Assembly (NCBI RefSeq): GCF_933775445.1
Contig: NC_065873.1
Coordinates: 14,632,001-14,696,000, forward strand
DNA length: 64,000 bases
DNA from: Argentina anserina
Lineage: Eukaryota > Streptophyta > Magnoliopsida > Rosales > Rosaceae
Reading direction: 5' to 3'
This document shows positions 22,686 through 34,179 of this stretch, piece after piece. Each line of letters begins with the position of its first letter. Positions within the stretch are counted from its first letter, which is position 1. The notes beneath the pieces were generated by a model. The model saw only the letters and a list, made by a program, of their open reading frames with translations, searched no databases and was not told the origin of the DNA. Position numbers and translations under genes: made by a program.

Positions 22686-25139
22686 TATGTCTAAGCCATC
22701 GAGTATCAATATCAAGTTATCTGCAGTATCAATATCAGTATATCACATATGTGATAGTCATAGAAATAATAGAATAGTAGCCCTTACGTACGCGCGTGCA
22801 GTAACAATATTATTGTGTGAAATTGAATAAGGTCACCGAAGTGATCGATCTATTAGTGATGTTCTCATCCTTCGATACATCAATGTTAATTGACATTTGA
22901 TCATTTTTCATTGTAATAAAAAATAAAATACTTGATATATATATATATATATGTATATGTATGAAATTTATCCTTATGAATTTATGTAGAACAATTTTGA
23001 TAAGAGGTGGATTGTTTGATTTTTAGAAGAGTACGTGGAAGGTATACTGAGATCGCTTTGTGCGTAAGCGCACATATGGATTGATGAATCTGATTAAGTC
23101 TTGGCATATAGCAGGGTGTAGTGCCGTATTGTTTAGTCTGATTCTTCGCTATTTGATATCTATATATCGTTAAATACAATCTTGTTAGAGTTGCTTGCCT
23201 AAGGCTTAATCTGGGATTGAAGTGAAAAGAACTAAACATGGCAAGTTTTTTAAAGCAATAAGTCAATAACTCTCAAATAATGAACTCAGATTGTGAGAAA
23301 ACACTGTGAGAAAAGGAAGATTATGGTTGTCGTCCCTGTCCGGTGGCTTGCCTCTTTTTTGAGCCAGATCTTAGTTGCTCACGATCTTACTGCCCTGATT
23401 TTAGACCTTCATTTTAGTTGTTATGAAATTACTAGCTAATAATTCAGTTACTTCTTGTTTGAGTCAGATCTAAGAAACCCACACATGATTTGGAGAAACT
23501 AGTTATAGATCGAGGAGAGTTTGGATTACCAGGGAGTGATGGGCCAAAATTCATTTAAGCTAGGTCTTGCATGATTGTCAAATTAATCTGCAACTCTCTA
23601 CTTCCTTCGCTTCATGATGCTTATTACAGTATTATTCCTTTTCCTCAGGCATGATGATCAGCTCTTATCACCCGCAAGAATAGTGGTGAAAATGAACGGC
23701 AGCTGAGACAACATCTGCAAGGTAGCTATGACTGACTTTGACAATAATAATTATTATAATAAGAGTGATTGAAACGTATATGTAATTGTTCAGTAACAAA
23801 CTAATTTCTTTGTTTTCGAAAGAAAATAAAGAACAAAATAGTCGGATCTTTTAGAGGAAGTGGATACACTATATCTGGATGCCAAGTCTTAAACCAAGGT
23901 TCTCCAAGAGCACCAGGAAGATACAATATTGGGCGTAATACTCGGCAATGTTCTCCCTTCGTTTGATTTTGAAGCAGTGTTTATTTGTTGGTATTCCTAT
24001 TTCTATGTAAATCTGATGTAATTGGTTTCACATCAGTCTAACCACGTACTTCTAATCTATGTGAATTTTTTTAACCTGGACGATAAATCTTTCGGAAGTT
24101 TCAAAATGTAATGCTTTATTTACACCATCTCTTTCGTTTTCTGATTGTTTTTTTTTTACAACGGATGTTATTGATAGATGACGGCGCGGCAATTCGGGTC
24201 TGAAAAATGAAACACACCAATGGATATTTACTATCTAATATTTGTTGAGTTTTGAGAATTGCGCATTACTATTCACTAATGACAGTGAACATACGATTTT
24301 GTCTTCAATGTTTGGTTGTGCAATCCCGCATCCACCCTCACCTGCTCAGTACACATCACTGTGCTGTTTTTTCTTGCACTCTAGCTCTTTTGTCTCTCTC
24401 TCTCTCTGTTTGGAGAACCCTCGATCACTGCTTTCGTTCATAGTTGTTTGATCGCTTTCATGGCCCCTTCATCTCGACTCTTTCTTAGAGATATTTCGAT
24501 ATATCTGTAATTTTAAGATTTTTTGTGACAAAAATTTTAGAGTATTTTCTTCTGCCTTTTTGCAAGTATGATCTTAATTAAGACCAATCATGACTTTGAT
24601 TTGAATTGAATCCTTCTACTTAAACTTTTTGATCTTTAAATACCTATTTTGGCTTTGGATAATGAGTAATTGATTCGTGGAGTTGTAGCTCTAACTGGAT
24701 TTTATCTGTTTGTGTATCATTTGACTATTGATTTATGACTTCAAATTTATTGAAAAAGATTCATACCGGGTTATTTTATTTGTTCCTAGAAATTGTCAGA
24801 ATGCTGCTGCGTTGCTTTTCTATTTTTTTTTTCTAAGAATTTGGAGGGATAATGGGTGATTGGGTTCACCCAATTACCAAAATTTTAAGATGGATTCTTT
24901 TTCTGATGTAAAGATAAGTTCATGTTCTTGAATTGTATGTCATTAAAATTGTCTTTTAAGAAACTTAGAAAATTGAACTAGACTGTGATGGAACTAAAGG
25001 CTATATCAGTTTCAAGTATGCCGCGAAGTGGAATCATTATTGATTATTTTAGGACTTTTTACCCTCTTTAGTCTCTTTCTGATGTTTGGCTAACACATTT
25101 TCAGGCCACATTATAATACATTCCTCCTAAAAAGATTAT
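22686..25139. other. 3' flank of the dioxygenase and intergenic DNA
   Basis: A possible poly(A) signal AATAAA lies at 22915-22920, about 230 bp after the stop. Beyond it I see no conserved protein. The part from about 24200 to 25173 is probably Helitron interior. Confidence 0.45.
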
Positions 25140-25173
25140 CAAATCCGCAGCAATGCGCGGGTAACATTTCTAG
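25140..25173 (+). mobile_element. Helitron-like 3' terminus
   Basis: CGCAGCAATGCG forms a short hairpin (CGCA/TGCG stem, GCAA loop), followed by CGGGTAACATTT and the terminal CTAG before T. Plant Helitrons end in a GC-rich hairpin about 10 bp before CTRR. The 5' end (A|TC) could not be located, so the length is unknown. Confidence 0.5.
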
Positions 25174-25212
25174 TATATGCACGTTTTATGTGAATCTTAT
25201 ATTCAGGGTCAG

Positions 25213-27768
25213 TGTAATAACCCGAATTTTCGGAACTATTTATCGAGTATTTTCAATTTGTTAAACTTGTGAAATTAATTCAAAACGACAATTGGTGGTT
25301 CGCGACATTTCGAAACGAAAACGGAAACGTTCTCGGATCGTTAATTAGAAAACGTTACATTTCCGCAATGTATATATCGACTTTTATTCCGTCCCTCGGT
25401 TGCAAAAAATTCCTTCACGAAAGTTGTAGAACTCGTCGATACGAGTTTGTGTACATGACACGCGTTCAAATCGGACTCGGACGTGAAAGTTATTAATGTC
25501 GGAAGTTAGTTTCCGATTTTGGAAACGTGTATATAAATGAATTCTATCAGTTTAGGGTTTCCAAAATTAGAAACCCCTCACTCTCTCTCTCTCTCTTCAC
25601 CCCCGCGCGCCTCCATCTCTCTCTTTTCCTCTCTCCCTCCCCGATCTCACACCCTCACTTGCGATCTCCGCCTCCAGCCCACCGTGTCACTCACCGTCGG
25701 CACCTAGAGCACCACAAGGACCCCCGCAGCAACCCTCCAGCTCGCCACCCTGTGCCTCGCCGCCGGGAAGTCGCAAAGACGTCGCCAAGTTTCTGCAATT
25801 CCCTCCGCCGCACCCAAGCCATCTCCGGTGGTTTTCAAGCTCGATTGAGGTGAGGGTTAGCTTAGTTATGTTGTTGTGATGCTTGGTTGTTGATTTGTGG
25901 TTGATTGGTGTCGAATTGGAGGAGATCGGAGGAGGAGGGATTCGGGAGAGATGTCGCCGCCTTAGGCGGCGCGTGTGGTTGTGTGGAGGAGGTAGGAGAC
26001 GGCGTTAGGCCGTGGAGAGGAAGAGGAGGAGGAGAGGAAGGTTTTGGGGGCGGCGGTGGCGTGATACGCGCCGGCCTTAGGCTCGGCGCGTGTGCCCCAC
26101 GCGCTGCCACAATGAGTGGTGCGTGAGCGCCACGCGCGGCCTGCCGGAGGTGGCGCGTGAACAGTATTTCCGAAGGATAAAATTGTAATTTATTTTTACG
26201 TGCGATAAATGTAAAAGTGATTTACGTACGGTAAATATAAATTTATTTTACATACGGTAAATGTAAATATAAATTACTTTCAGTAAATGTAAAAAGTAAT
26301 TTCAGAAAGGTAAATCAGTAATTAATATTTACTGAGATAGTATTTACATTTGAATAGTATTCGTACGTACAGAAATACGTAAACAATATTTACACGTACA
26401 TGAATACGTAATTGATGTGTATTTGTACAGAAATACGTGAATAGTAAATACATGAATAGTAACTTCATGAACAGTAAATTCGTAAACCCAGCAATTGCTG
26501 AACAGTAACATATTATTATTGTTTTGTCATTTAAAGGTTTACGAAACGATTCTAAATTTTTTTCTTATCTTTTCAAGGTGATCGATAAATCAAGGAAATG
26601 AATTACCTTCGGAAATTGTGGAATTACGCTCAAGTTGAGAAGGTGAGTAAAATCTCACATATTTATGAATCTACCCTTACAGAGATTCAAGATTTTGCAG
26701 AGTTTTAAAGATTGAAATACGACATGTATATGATATAGTGGATTATATATATAATTGTATAAATGGTAAATAGGTACATATATATAGTTTGCTATATTAT
26801 ATAGTGTTATGAATTCATTGTGAATATGTCATTTTGATGACGAGAGTTACATATTGAGCATGTTGAGTTAATTTGTACAATATGATGTGATGATTATTGT
26901 ATGTGGTTTTAACATGGAGTTTGTTAAAACGTTTTGTCTTCGGACGTGTTTATGTCTTCGGACGTGTTTGGCATGTCGGAACCTAGCCTTTGGCCGGGCG
27001 AAAGTTACGATACAGTTAGAGCTCTAGTCTGTCTGCCGGAGTACTGCATGGGAGGTAACAGATGGGTTATCAGCTCATGAGTACTCATATTTTTGGATGT
27101 TGGGTAGCAGGAGGTTACCCAATATCGGCGGTGTACTACGTGAGGGGTAACAGAGGTGTACCAACGTTCATTAGTACCCGTATTATAAATGTATTTGGGT
27201 AAACAGAGGGGTTGCCCAATTTCTCATGAGCACTTTCATTTTCTTATTTTTTTGGGACAACAGATGGGCCGTCCATTGACTCATGAGTGCATTTATATTT
27301 GTTGATTTGTGGATTTTCGTATATATTGATATGCGAGTTATATTTTCATTTTACTCATACGAGCTGTAAAGCTTACCGGGTTTGTGTTTACAATCCCGGT
27401 GCACCAATTTAATGGTGTAGGGGATAAATCTGCAGGTGTTGATTAGTAGAAATCGAAGGACAACTCTGAAGACTCGAAGTCGTTCATTATCTTGCTTGTG
27501 GTGAGGATTTTATTGTGGATTTGTGTGAGAACTTGTGAGGATTTATTCGTGGGTTTTGTGAGAGATTGTGAGGATTATTACATTTCCAATTTTATGTAAT
27601 GTTGAATTATAAATTTGGTTTGTAATAATTGATTTGTCTGAGTTGTATTGTGAACTCAGTAATGATCCGATGTGGCATTTAAAATGATTTCGATTCATTG
27701 AGATTGTTTTTGTGTTTTCATGACTTCAAAATTTGAGTTTTTATGCTCAAAATTTCGGGGTCGTGACA
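25213..27768 (+). repeat. Solo LTR of a Ty3/gypsy-type element, 2,556 bp
   Basis: The sequence starts TGTAATAACCCGAATTTTCG, ends GGGTCGTGACA, and is flanked by a perfect 5-bp duplication GTCAG (25208-25212 and 27769-27773). A TATA element (TATATAAA, 25530-25537) is followed by a CT-rich, then GC-rich leader-like stretch to about 26160. No protein domain of an element lies inside, so this is a solo LTR or a very short non-autonomous element. A diverged copy lies in the opposite orientation at 48831-51190. Confidence 0.85.
27020..27300. repeat. Repeat array inside the solo LTR
   Basis: Blocks of GGTAACAGATGGGTTA type alternate with TACCCAAT and CTCATGAGTACT-like blocks. The same alternation appears, reversed, in the second solo LTR at 49260-49510, so it belongs to the family. 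Confidence 0.65.
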
Positions 27769-27773
27769 GTCAG

Positions 27774-28303
27774 CATATATAGCATATATAGCCATATATA
27801 TATGAAATGTATTTTCAGGAATAAGAATGCTCCTCTTTACAGCATACTCCATTGACCATAACCTTAGTCACTAAAAGCCAACAAAATGCTTTCGATCAAT
27901 GATGTATTATTTGGTTATACCTATAGGGCAAATATCTCATGATATCATAATGGAAGATTCTTTTCCCGACTATAAATTATATTGATGATAAAGCTTACAA
28001 CTGTTTTAATCTATGTCCAGTTTTTTATGTGATTTCTGTAGTTGAAGTATGAGTTCCAACATGTGCATGTGTATACTAATTATTTCTTCCTTGTTAATTG
28101 CCAACTAATGACCATTCTAAGATTGAGTTTGATGTTATTAGAGCTGGCCATGTTATAAACTAAGAAGCTTCCGATCCACATATATAGCATGTGAGTCCAA
28201 ATTTAGATCACATATACAAGATGATGGGGATATAAACTTAATCTAGTACTAGTCACTGAAAGTCTTTGTCAATTGTGTGGGTATTTAACTACCATATCGA
28301 TCT
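27774..28303. other. Promoter-side flank of the decarboxylase remnant
   Basis: AT-rich and non-coding; no repeat or element end was recognised. Confidence 0.45.
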
Positions 28304-28313
28304 CTCTATAAAC
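28304..28313 (+). promoter_or_regulatory. TATA box of the decarboxylase remnant
   Basis: CTCTATAAAC lies about 130 bp upstream of the ATG at 28439, a normal plant spacing. Confidence 0.5.
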
Positions 28314-28438
28314 AGTTAAATCGTTGCTCTTGTGGAACTCATACCATCAACCATTTTATTCATCTCTGTCTTTCTACATATCCTCTATCCGTTATCTATT
28401 GTACGTAGCTCTGGTTATCTAATTCACTCCCAGTCCAA

Positions 28439-28624
28439 ATGGGTAGCCTCCCATTCCACCACGATTCAAATGAAACCACCTCTGCTGACCTTAAGAAAGC
28501 CCTAGACCCTGAAGAATTCAGGAAACAAGGCCACATGGTCATCGATTTCATTGCAGATTATTATGAAAACATAGAGAAATACCCGGTTTAAAGCCAAGTG
28601 CAACCTGGTTATCTCAAAATATGC
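28439..28624 (+). pseudogene. Aromatic-L-amino-acid decarboxylase/aldehyde synthase remnant
   Basis: The frame from ATG 28439 reads [11 protein letters not shown], then [20 protein letters not shown], then YENIEKYPV. This is the conserved N-terminal start of plant tyrosine/tryptophan decarboxylases and phenylacetaldehyde synthases (group II PLP decarboxylases). A TAA follows at 28589-28591 where Leu is expected. The frame then continues SQVQPGYL before the sequence turns into Copia DNA near 28625. Roughly 58 of the usual nearly 500 codons remain; the PLP lysine and catalytic parts are absent. Enzyme subtype cannot be judged from this part. Confidence 0.8.
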
Positions 28625-28628
28625 TCTG

Positions 28629-31240
28629 ATGGTAACTGATTACAAATCCAATATTTCACACCTACGCATTTTTGGTTGCGCCATCTATGTGCCTATTACA
28701 CCTTCACTGCGTACTAAGATGAGTCCTCAGAGACGATTATGTATCTATGTTGGCTATAATTCCCCAACGATTGTCCGCTACTTAGAACCAACCACTGGAG
28801 ATCTCTTTACTGCAAGATTTGCAGATTGTCACTTTGATGAGACATGCTTCCCGTCATTAGGGGGAGATGGGAATGTTATCATTCCAATGAACGTCAGGAA
28901 TTGACGTGGTGTGTCCCCACTATGTCTCATTATGATACCCGCACTGCTCAGAGTGAGTTAGAAGTGCAACACATTATCGACCTCCAGAAAGTCGCGGATT
29001 CGATGCCCGACGGCTTTGTAGATATTGCTAAAGTGACGAGATCAAACATACCCGCTGCAAATATACCGGCACGGTTGAATGTCCCAAAATACGGGCGTGG
29101 AAGACAAGCTTCTGGACCTAGCAACGTTGGCACCGTCCCTGACAGTGGGACGACAGCCGGTGGTAGTGCAGCCGTATGTGGCGGCGCTGCCGGCACCCCT
29201 TGTGGCGACGATGCCGAGATGGAGCGGCATGAAGCAACTTCGGCCTCGTCTCCTTAAAGGAAAAGGGGGAGACCGATTAACTCTAAGGATTCAAACCCAA
29301 AAAGAAGCGAATGACCAAGGCACAACGCGTCATCAACGATGAATCACCATCGTATGAGGTTGTCTCTGATTACAGCTATGTCCATGAATCAACTCAAGTG
29401 TTACCAATGGACGCTATGGAACCTTATTTGATGCCAGAGAACAACGAAATCTCAGTGAACTACACAAGTGAGCAATCGGTCAGAACCGAGCCACTACATG
29501 CATTGATGACGTTTTCACTTATTCCGTCGCAAATGAGATCATATCTGAAGACGACGTTGAACCTCGATCTATAGCTGAATGTGAACGCAAAACAAATTGG
29601 CCGTAGTGGAAGGAAGCTATCCAGGCAGAACTTGACTCATTAGCGAAGAGAGAAGTCTTCAGAAAGGTTGAATTGACTCCAAGAGATGTCAAACCAGTTG
29701 GCCATAAATGGGTCTTCGTTCGTATGCTTTTTGAGATGAACGAGATCGTGCGTTATAAAAGCAAGACTCGTGGCGCAAGGATTCTCACAACGACCTGACA
29801 TTGACTATGAAGCTTATGAATGTGGTCACAGCTTATCTCTATGGGGATCTTGACGCAAAGATATACATGAAAGCTCCTGACGGACTACCTTTACCTCCAT
29901 CAAGTGCCTCCAGACCATGGAGTGTTCATGCAGTCATATTACGTCGTTCGTTGTATGGGTTGAAGCAATTCGAAAGAATGTGGTATAATTGGTTGCATCG
30001 ATACTTGGTGAGAATGGGATATAAGAATGATGAACTATGCTCATGCGTGTTCATACGAAAGACAAATTATGGTTTCGTCATCGTTGCGGTTTACGTTGAT
30101 GACATGAATATAATTGGTACTCTTTATGAGATTGAAGAGACCGTATCTTATTTAAAGTCGGATATTGAGATGAAGGACCTAGGGAGGACGAATTTCTGTC
30201 TCGACCTTGAGCTTGTGCATAGGGCCGATAGTATCTTAGTCGAATTACATGCAGAAGATGCTTCGACGTTTCAATATGGATCTATGCAGTCCATTGAATA
30301 CTCCCATGGTCGTCCGAAGTCTACATACCAAGAAGGATCCATTCTGTCCTAAACAGGATGATGAAGAAGTTCTTGGTCCTGAAGTTCCATACCTTAGTGC
30401 AATTGGGGCACTATTGTATCTTGCTCAATGCACCAGACCAGACATATCTTTCGCAGTGAACTTATTAGCTAGATTTAGCTCCTCACCTACGCTACGTCAT
30501 TGGAATGGAATCAAGCATTTGTTTCGGTACTTGAAAGGTTCCCTTGACATGGATTGTTCTATCCTTCCAACAGAGAAAACACCATGGCCGTGCCACCTCA
30601 CACCGGCGCCGCAGGCAGCCCTGGTAGCACCATCGTACGCGGCAGAGCCGCCGCTGGCAGCCACGGCGTGGCGGCAGACCACGGTGCCGAGAGCAGCAAC
30701 CGGTCTCGTGCAGTGCCTTCCCCTGATGCAAAGACTCCAAACAAATTGTTAGTTGGTTATGCCGATGCAAAGACTCTTTGACCCTCACAAGGCTCGTTCT
30801 CAAACCGGTTATATGTTTACCATTGAGAATACGGCGATATCTTGGAGATTCACGAAGCAAACTCTTGTTGCTATTTCTTCGAATCACGCGGAGATCATTG
30901 CTCTACACAAAGCAGTTAAAGAACTTGTTTGGCTACGATCACTCATTCGTCATATTTGTGATTCTTGTAGATTAGTCTCTACAACTGATCAACCTACGCG
31001 CATTTATGAGGATAATGCTGCTTGCATAGAGCAGACAAAATTAGGTTTGATCAAGGGAGACAACACCAAGCATATTTCGCCCAAGTTCTTCTACAATTTT
31101 CAACAACAGAAGTTCTAAAATGTTCAGATCAAACAAGTGAGTTCAGAATCCAGTGTTGCGGATTTGTTCACTAAGTCTTTGCCTAAATCTACTTTTGTGA
31201 AACATGTGAAGAGCATTGACATGCGTCGTTTATCGGAATT
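28629..31240 (+). pseudogene. Copia pol, 3' part, decayed
   Basis: The integrase tail (28629-28904, ISHLRIFGCAIYVP) is followed by a one-base deletion near 28890. A Gln codon has become TAA at 29255-29257. In the reverse transcriptase about 90 bp are lost at about 29815, compared with the minus-strand copy. YVDDMN lies near 30088, preceded by SLYGLKQ. RNase H follows (30750-31240, ISWRFTKQTLVAISSNHAEI). A GC-rich insert (about 30580-30720) splits the segment between reverse transcriptase and RNase H, as in the younger copy. The element cannot make its own enzymes. Confidence 0.85.
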
Positions 31241-31420
31241 TTAGAGTTTGGTAGACTTCACGGGGAGTCTACATCACATTTTAAGATCTTTAAGTAGTTG
31301 GTGCGTTGTGCTCTTTTTCCCTTCGATCAAGCTTTTGTTTTACCCAAGAGGTTTTTGTTTTGCTTGATAAGGTTTTTACCGAGGCAATGTTGTGCGCCAT
31401 GCAACCTAGGCATGCGACAC

Positions 31421-31429
31421 AAGGGAGAG
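31421..31429 (+). other. Polypurine tract of Copia copy A
   Basis: AAGGGAGAG lies directly before the 3' LTR; the younger copy has AAGGGGGAG. Confidence 0.75.
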
Positions 31430-31612
31430 TGTTCTTGGAGAATTATTATTCTACCCTTGTATGTGTCTTATCCTAATAGGTTTCATGTTAAGAGATAGAT
31501 TAACATATCTCTAATAGATTAGGACTCCGAATCCTACGGGATTGTGGTTTTGTAATGTCTATATATAGGCCCCCGTATCATTCAATAAAGACACGGTTAT
31601 TTCATCCTGCAT
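31430..31612 (+). repeat. 3' LTR of Copia copy A
   Basis: It starts TGTTCTTGGAG and matches the reversed 185-bp LTR of the minus-strand copy, with TATATATAGGC and a CAATAAAG poly(A)-type signal. The right end is degraded (TTTCATCCTGCA where TTTCATCCTCAAACA is expected). Confidence 0.8.
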
Positions 31613-31979
31613 CAAGAGTAGATTTATAAGGGTGCGCTAATCATTTAGTCAGGGTTTTTACATTGGTCGTTGATTTGGATTTGTCTACCTATACATTGTT
31701 GTATGAGATACAGCAGCTACAGTACCTTTTTAGTATTGTTCACATGGTGGACCTTAATTTCTGAGTTTGTTTATTTAACATACTTCAAATATATTAATTA
31801 ATCATCTGCTCGAAGGTAAACAATTATGTCTTTATCATTATTTCAAACTTAATAGCTTCCAGATTTGAACTTTAAGCTTTTGTAAAAATTTCTTTGAAAT
31901 AACTCCAAGAAGAAAAATAAAAATACAAAAAAAAAAGTAAAATATAGAGATAACTTCCTAGAACAATCAGAAATTACTG
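31613..31979. other. AT-rich spacer, possible left flank or leader of the viral copy
   Basis: No coding signal. The left border of the endogenous virus could not be fixed and may fall in this stretch. Confidence 0.35.
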
Positions 31980-32104
31980 GGATATAATCTATAGAGTCCA
32001 ATTTGAATTCTACGAGACTAGAGAAAATATCAGTGCTTAAAGAAGTTTTCGAAGAAGATCAGAGACCTCTTAACGTTTTGAGCATCGGTTAGATCCGCCA
32101 TAGC

Positions 32105-32116
32105 TGGTATCAGAGC
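32105..32116 (+). other. Viral primer-binding site
   Basis: TGGTATCAGAGC matches the plant initiator tRNA-Met 3' end exactly, the site where caulimovirid minus-strand synthesis starts. Confidence 0.85.
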
Positions 32117-32179
32117 CTGCTTAGCTCAAAAGCAGGTAGGCTAAAAGCCTTATGCCACAAAGTTGGCTTCTCGCAACTA

Positions 32180-33780
32180 ACAAGAGGGAATTCAAACCAA
32201 AAAAATTTATCAGTCATTTTGTATTACAAAAGATTCTGATAGGTGGCAAAAATGTTTTCATTCAAGACATATCCAGGAGGATCAATACTCGATAGAGTAC
32301 GCTTGTAAAGTACTGAATACACTATATGACGAATTATCTTATCTTCAGCGAGAAATAGGAGTTGAAAAACTTAACCCAGTTCGGCCAAGTTTAATAGAAG
32401 TCCTAAATCATTTATCCAGCAACAAGGCTACAGAGAAGCTACTTGTACAACTTGAGAGATTTCATCTCAAGAATCGGAAGGCTTGAAGTAAATTTTGACT
32501 ACTTCAAAGAAAGGCAATATTTGCTAGACATAGAAAAGAAGTTAGTTCGAATAAAAATCCTTGCTAATAACATCCAAGAGCAAGCATTTGAACTAAGAAA
32601 AGCTCAAGAAACTCTCAAAAGTTCATTCCTACTGAACCTAAATGGGGACAGTCGGTATCAGAAAGAGGAGTATATCTAGACCTATACCAGGTCGAAGACA
32701 AAAGAAAAGCCATAGACAATTGGGTGGCTAGCTTGAGGTTAACTCAAGCTCTGGTGTTGTCAAAATATGACTATTCTGAAGCTCATGCATATTATGAGTC
32801 AACTTTGACCATAATAGTCCAGAAGTGGTATCAATCCTTCAAAATGAGCACTCAATGGCCTGATTAGGCAACCAAATTGGCTCAAACTTACAATCTTGTA
32901 GACTTTGCATGTCTGATATATGCACAATTTTGCGAAGATATAACGGGACATAGCGAACAATCAAAGGAGAGAGCCAAATAAAATGTCCAGAAGCTAAGTA
33001 TATGCAATATGAGGTTTTTTGAAGAATACACCAATGAATTCCAAAATTACTACTGCAGCATTAGAGACATCGATAATGAAGATTTGGTAAGAACCTATTT
33101 TAGGAAACTACCAAAATCCTAGAACGATGCAATAGCGCAGTCTCTAGAAGAAAATCCTTTAAGATCTTTACAGTATGAGGGATTGCAGAGAGAGTCAGAG
33201 ATCTCCTAAGAAAGCAATGAGTAGAGAACGAAAAGTTCAAAACTGCAAAGAAACAACTTAGAGGATTTAAAAACATGTGTCCAAGATATTGGAGACTCCT
33301 ACGCAGTGAGGATGACACACTGAAAGAAAATACAAGAAGTTCTCTAGCAACAAAGCCAGAAAGAAGAATTTCTCTTTTAAAATGAAGTACAATTTCTGGA
33401 AAAGCTTCAAAAGAAGAAGTGAAAGCGAAAAAGGAAAATCTATTCCTAGGAAAAGATTTTTCAAGAAAAAGAAAACCAATCCTGATTCTACAAGACAAGT
33501 AAAGAAATGCAGATGTTGGATGTGCAAAGTAGAAGGACATTACGCGAATGAGTGTCCAAAAAAGGATAAAAGATCATCAAGAGCCCTAATCAAAGAGTAT
33601 GAAGAAGCTATGAGTATGCAAACTTGAAAGGATTCAAAATAGCATATTCTGATGAAGAGAATAATTCAGTCTTTTCTCTTAAGTACCCATCAGAAGATGA
33701 TTCCGAGAAAGCTTCTTCAGAAAGTTTAGAAGAAGAAGTCAGCGATGAAGGATATCGTCCTATCTTTGTGTTGCAGTTTC
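32180..33780 (+). pseudogene. Caulimovirid coat-protein region
   Basis: The region begins soon after the primer site and is broken by several stops. A helical, charged stretch lies at 32443-32679. The best preserved part (33382-33627) is rich in Lys and Arg, then has the CCHC knuckle CWMCKVEGHYANEC, typical of caulimovirid coat proteins. An acidic Ser/Glu-rich tail follows to about 33780 in a shifted frame. In the family this part binds the packaged nucleic acid. No frame spans the whole region. Confidence 0.75.
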
Positions 33781-34179
33781 TCAATTAGAAACAAGATACC
33801 CCTGATATTATCAGCGATTTCTACCATAATCCAAGAAAATTCACTTGTTATATCTATAAATGTGTAGAAAATGAGTTAATCCCAATGTACTGTGAAAGTA
33901 CAGGCAAAACTTATAATTGAGAATGCTTCATATGAGAATTATGACGTAGAACAGAAGAAAGGGATGCCCATGAACAAGAATATAAAGAGTTCCATGATTC
34001 CATGGAACAAGAAGAGGAGTTGAAAAAGGTCAAGTTAAAAGAAGACTTAAAAAGATGAAGTTGGTGACTTCATTAAGTCAGAAAAAAGGATTAACAGTCT
34101 GTTAATACTATCAAAGGTACATCAGATCTCGTCAAGAATCTATCTTTGAAAGAGTTAATCATTTCCTCGAATGACAAGC

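Larger units (their letters stand above)
28625..31612 (+). mobile_element. 5'-truncated Copia element (copy A)
   Basis: Similarity to the Copia element on the minus strand at 39854-47168 begins at GATGGTAACTG near 28625, inside the integrase. It continues through reverse transcriptase, RNase H, polypurine tract and a 3' LTR. The 5' LTR, leader, gag, protease and most of the integrase are missing. The left junction falls within the decarboxylase remnant. Confidence 0.85.

Noticed and set aside
23700..23970. Short open stretch that could be a last exon (GCQVLNQGSPRAPG...)
   Set aside because: No matching upstream exons or known domain; I could not support a gene.
25527..26126. Proline-rich and glycine-rich frames on both strands
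   Set aside because: They fall in the GC-rich part of a solo LTR bounded by a TSD; both strands open at once is typical of GC-rich DNA.
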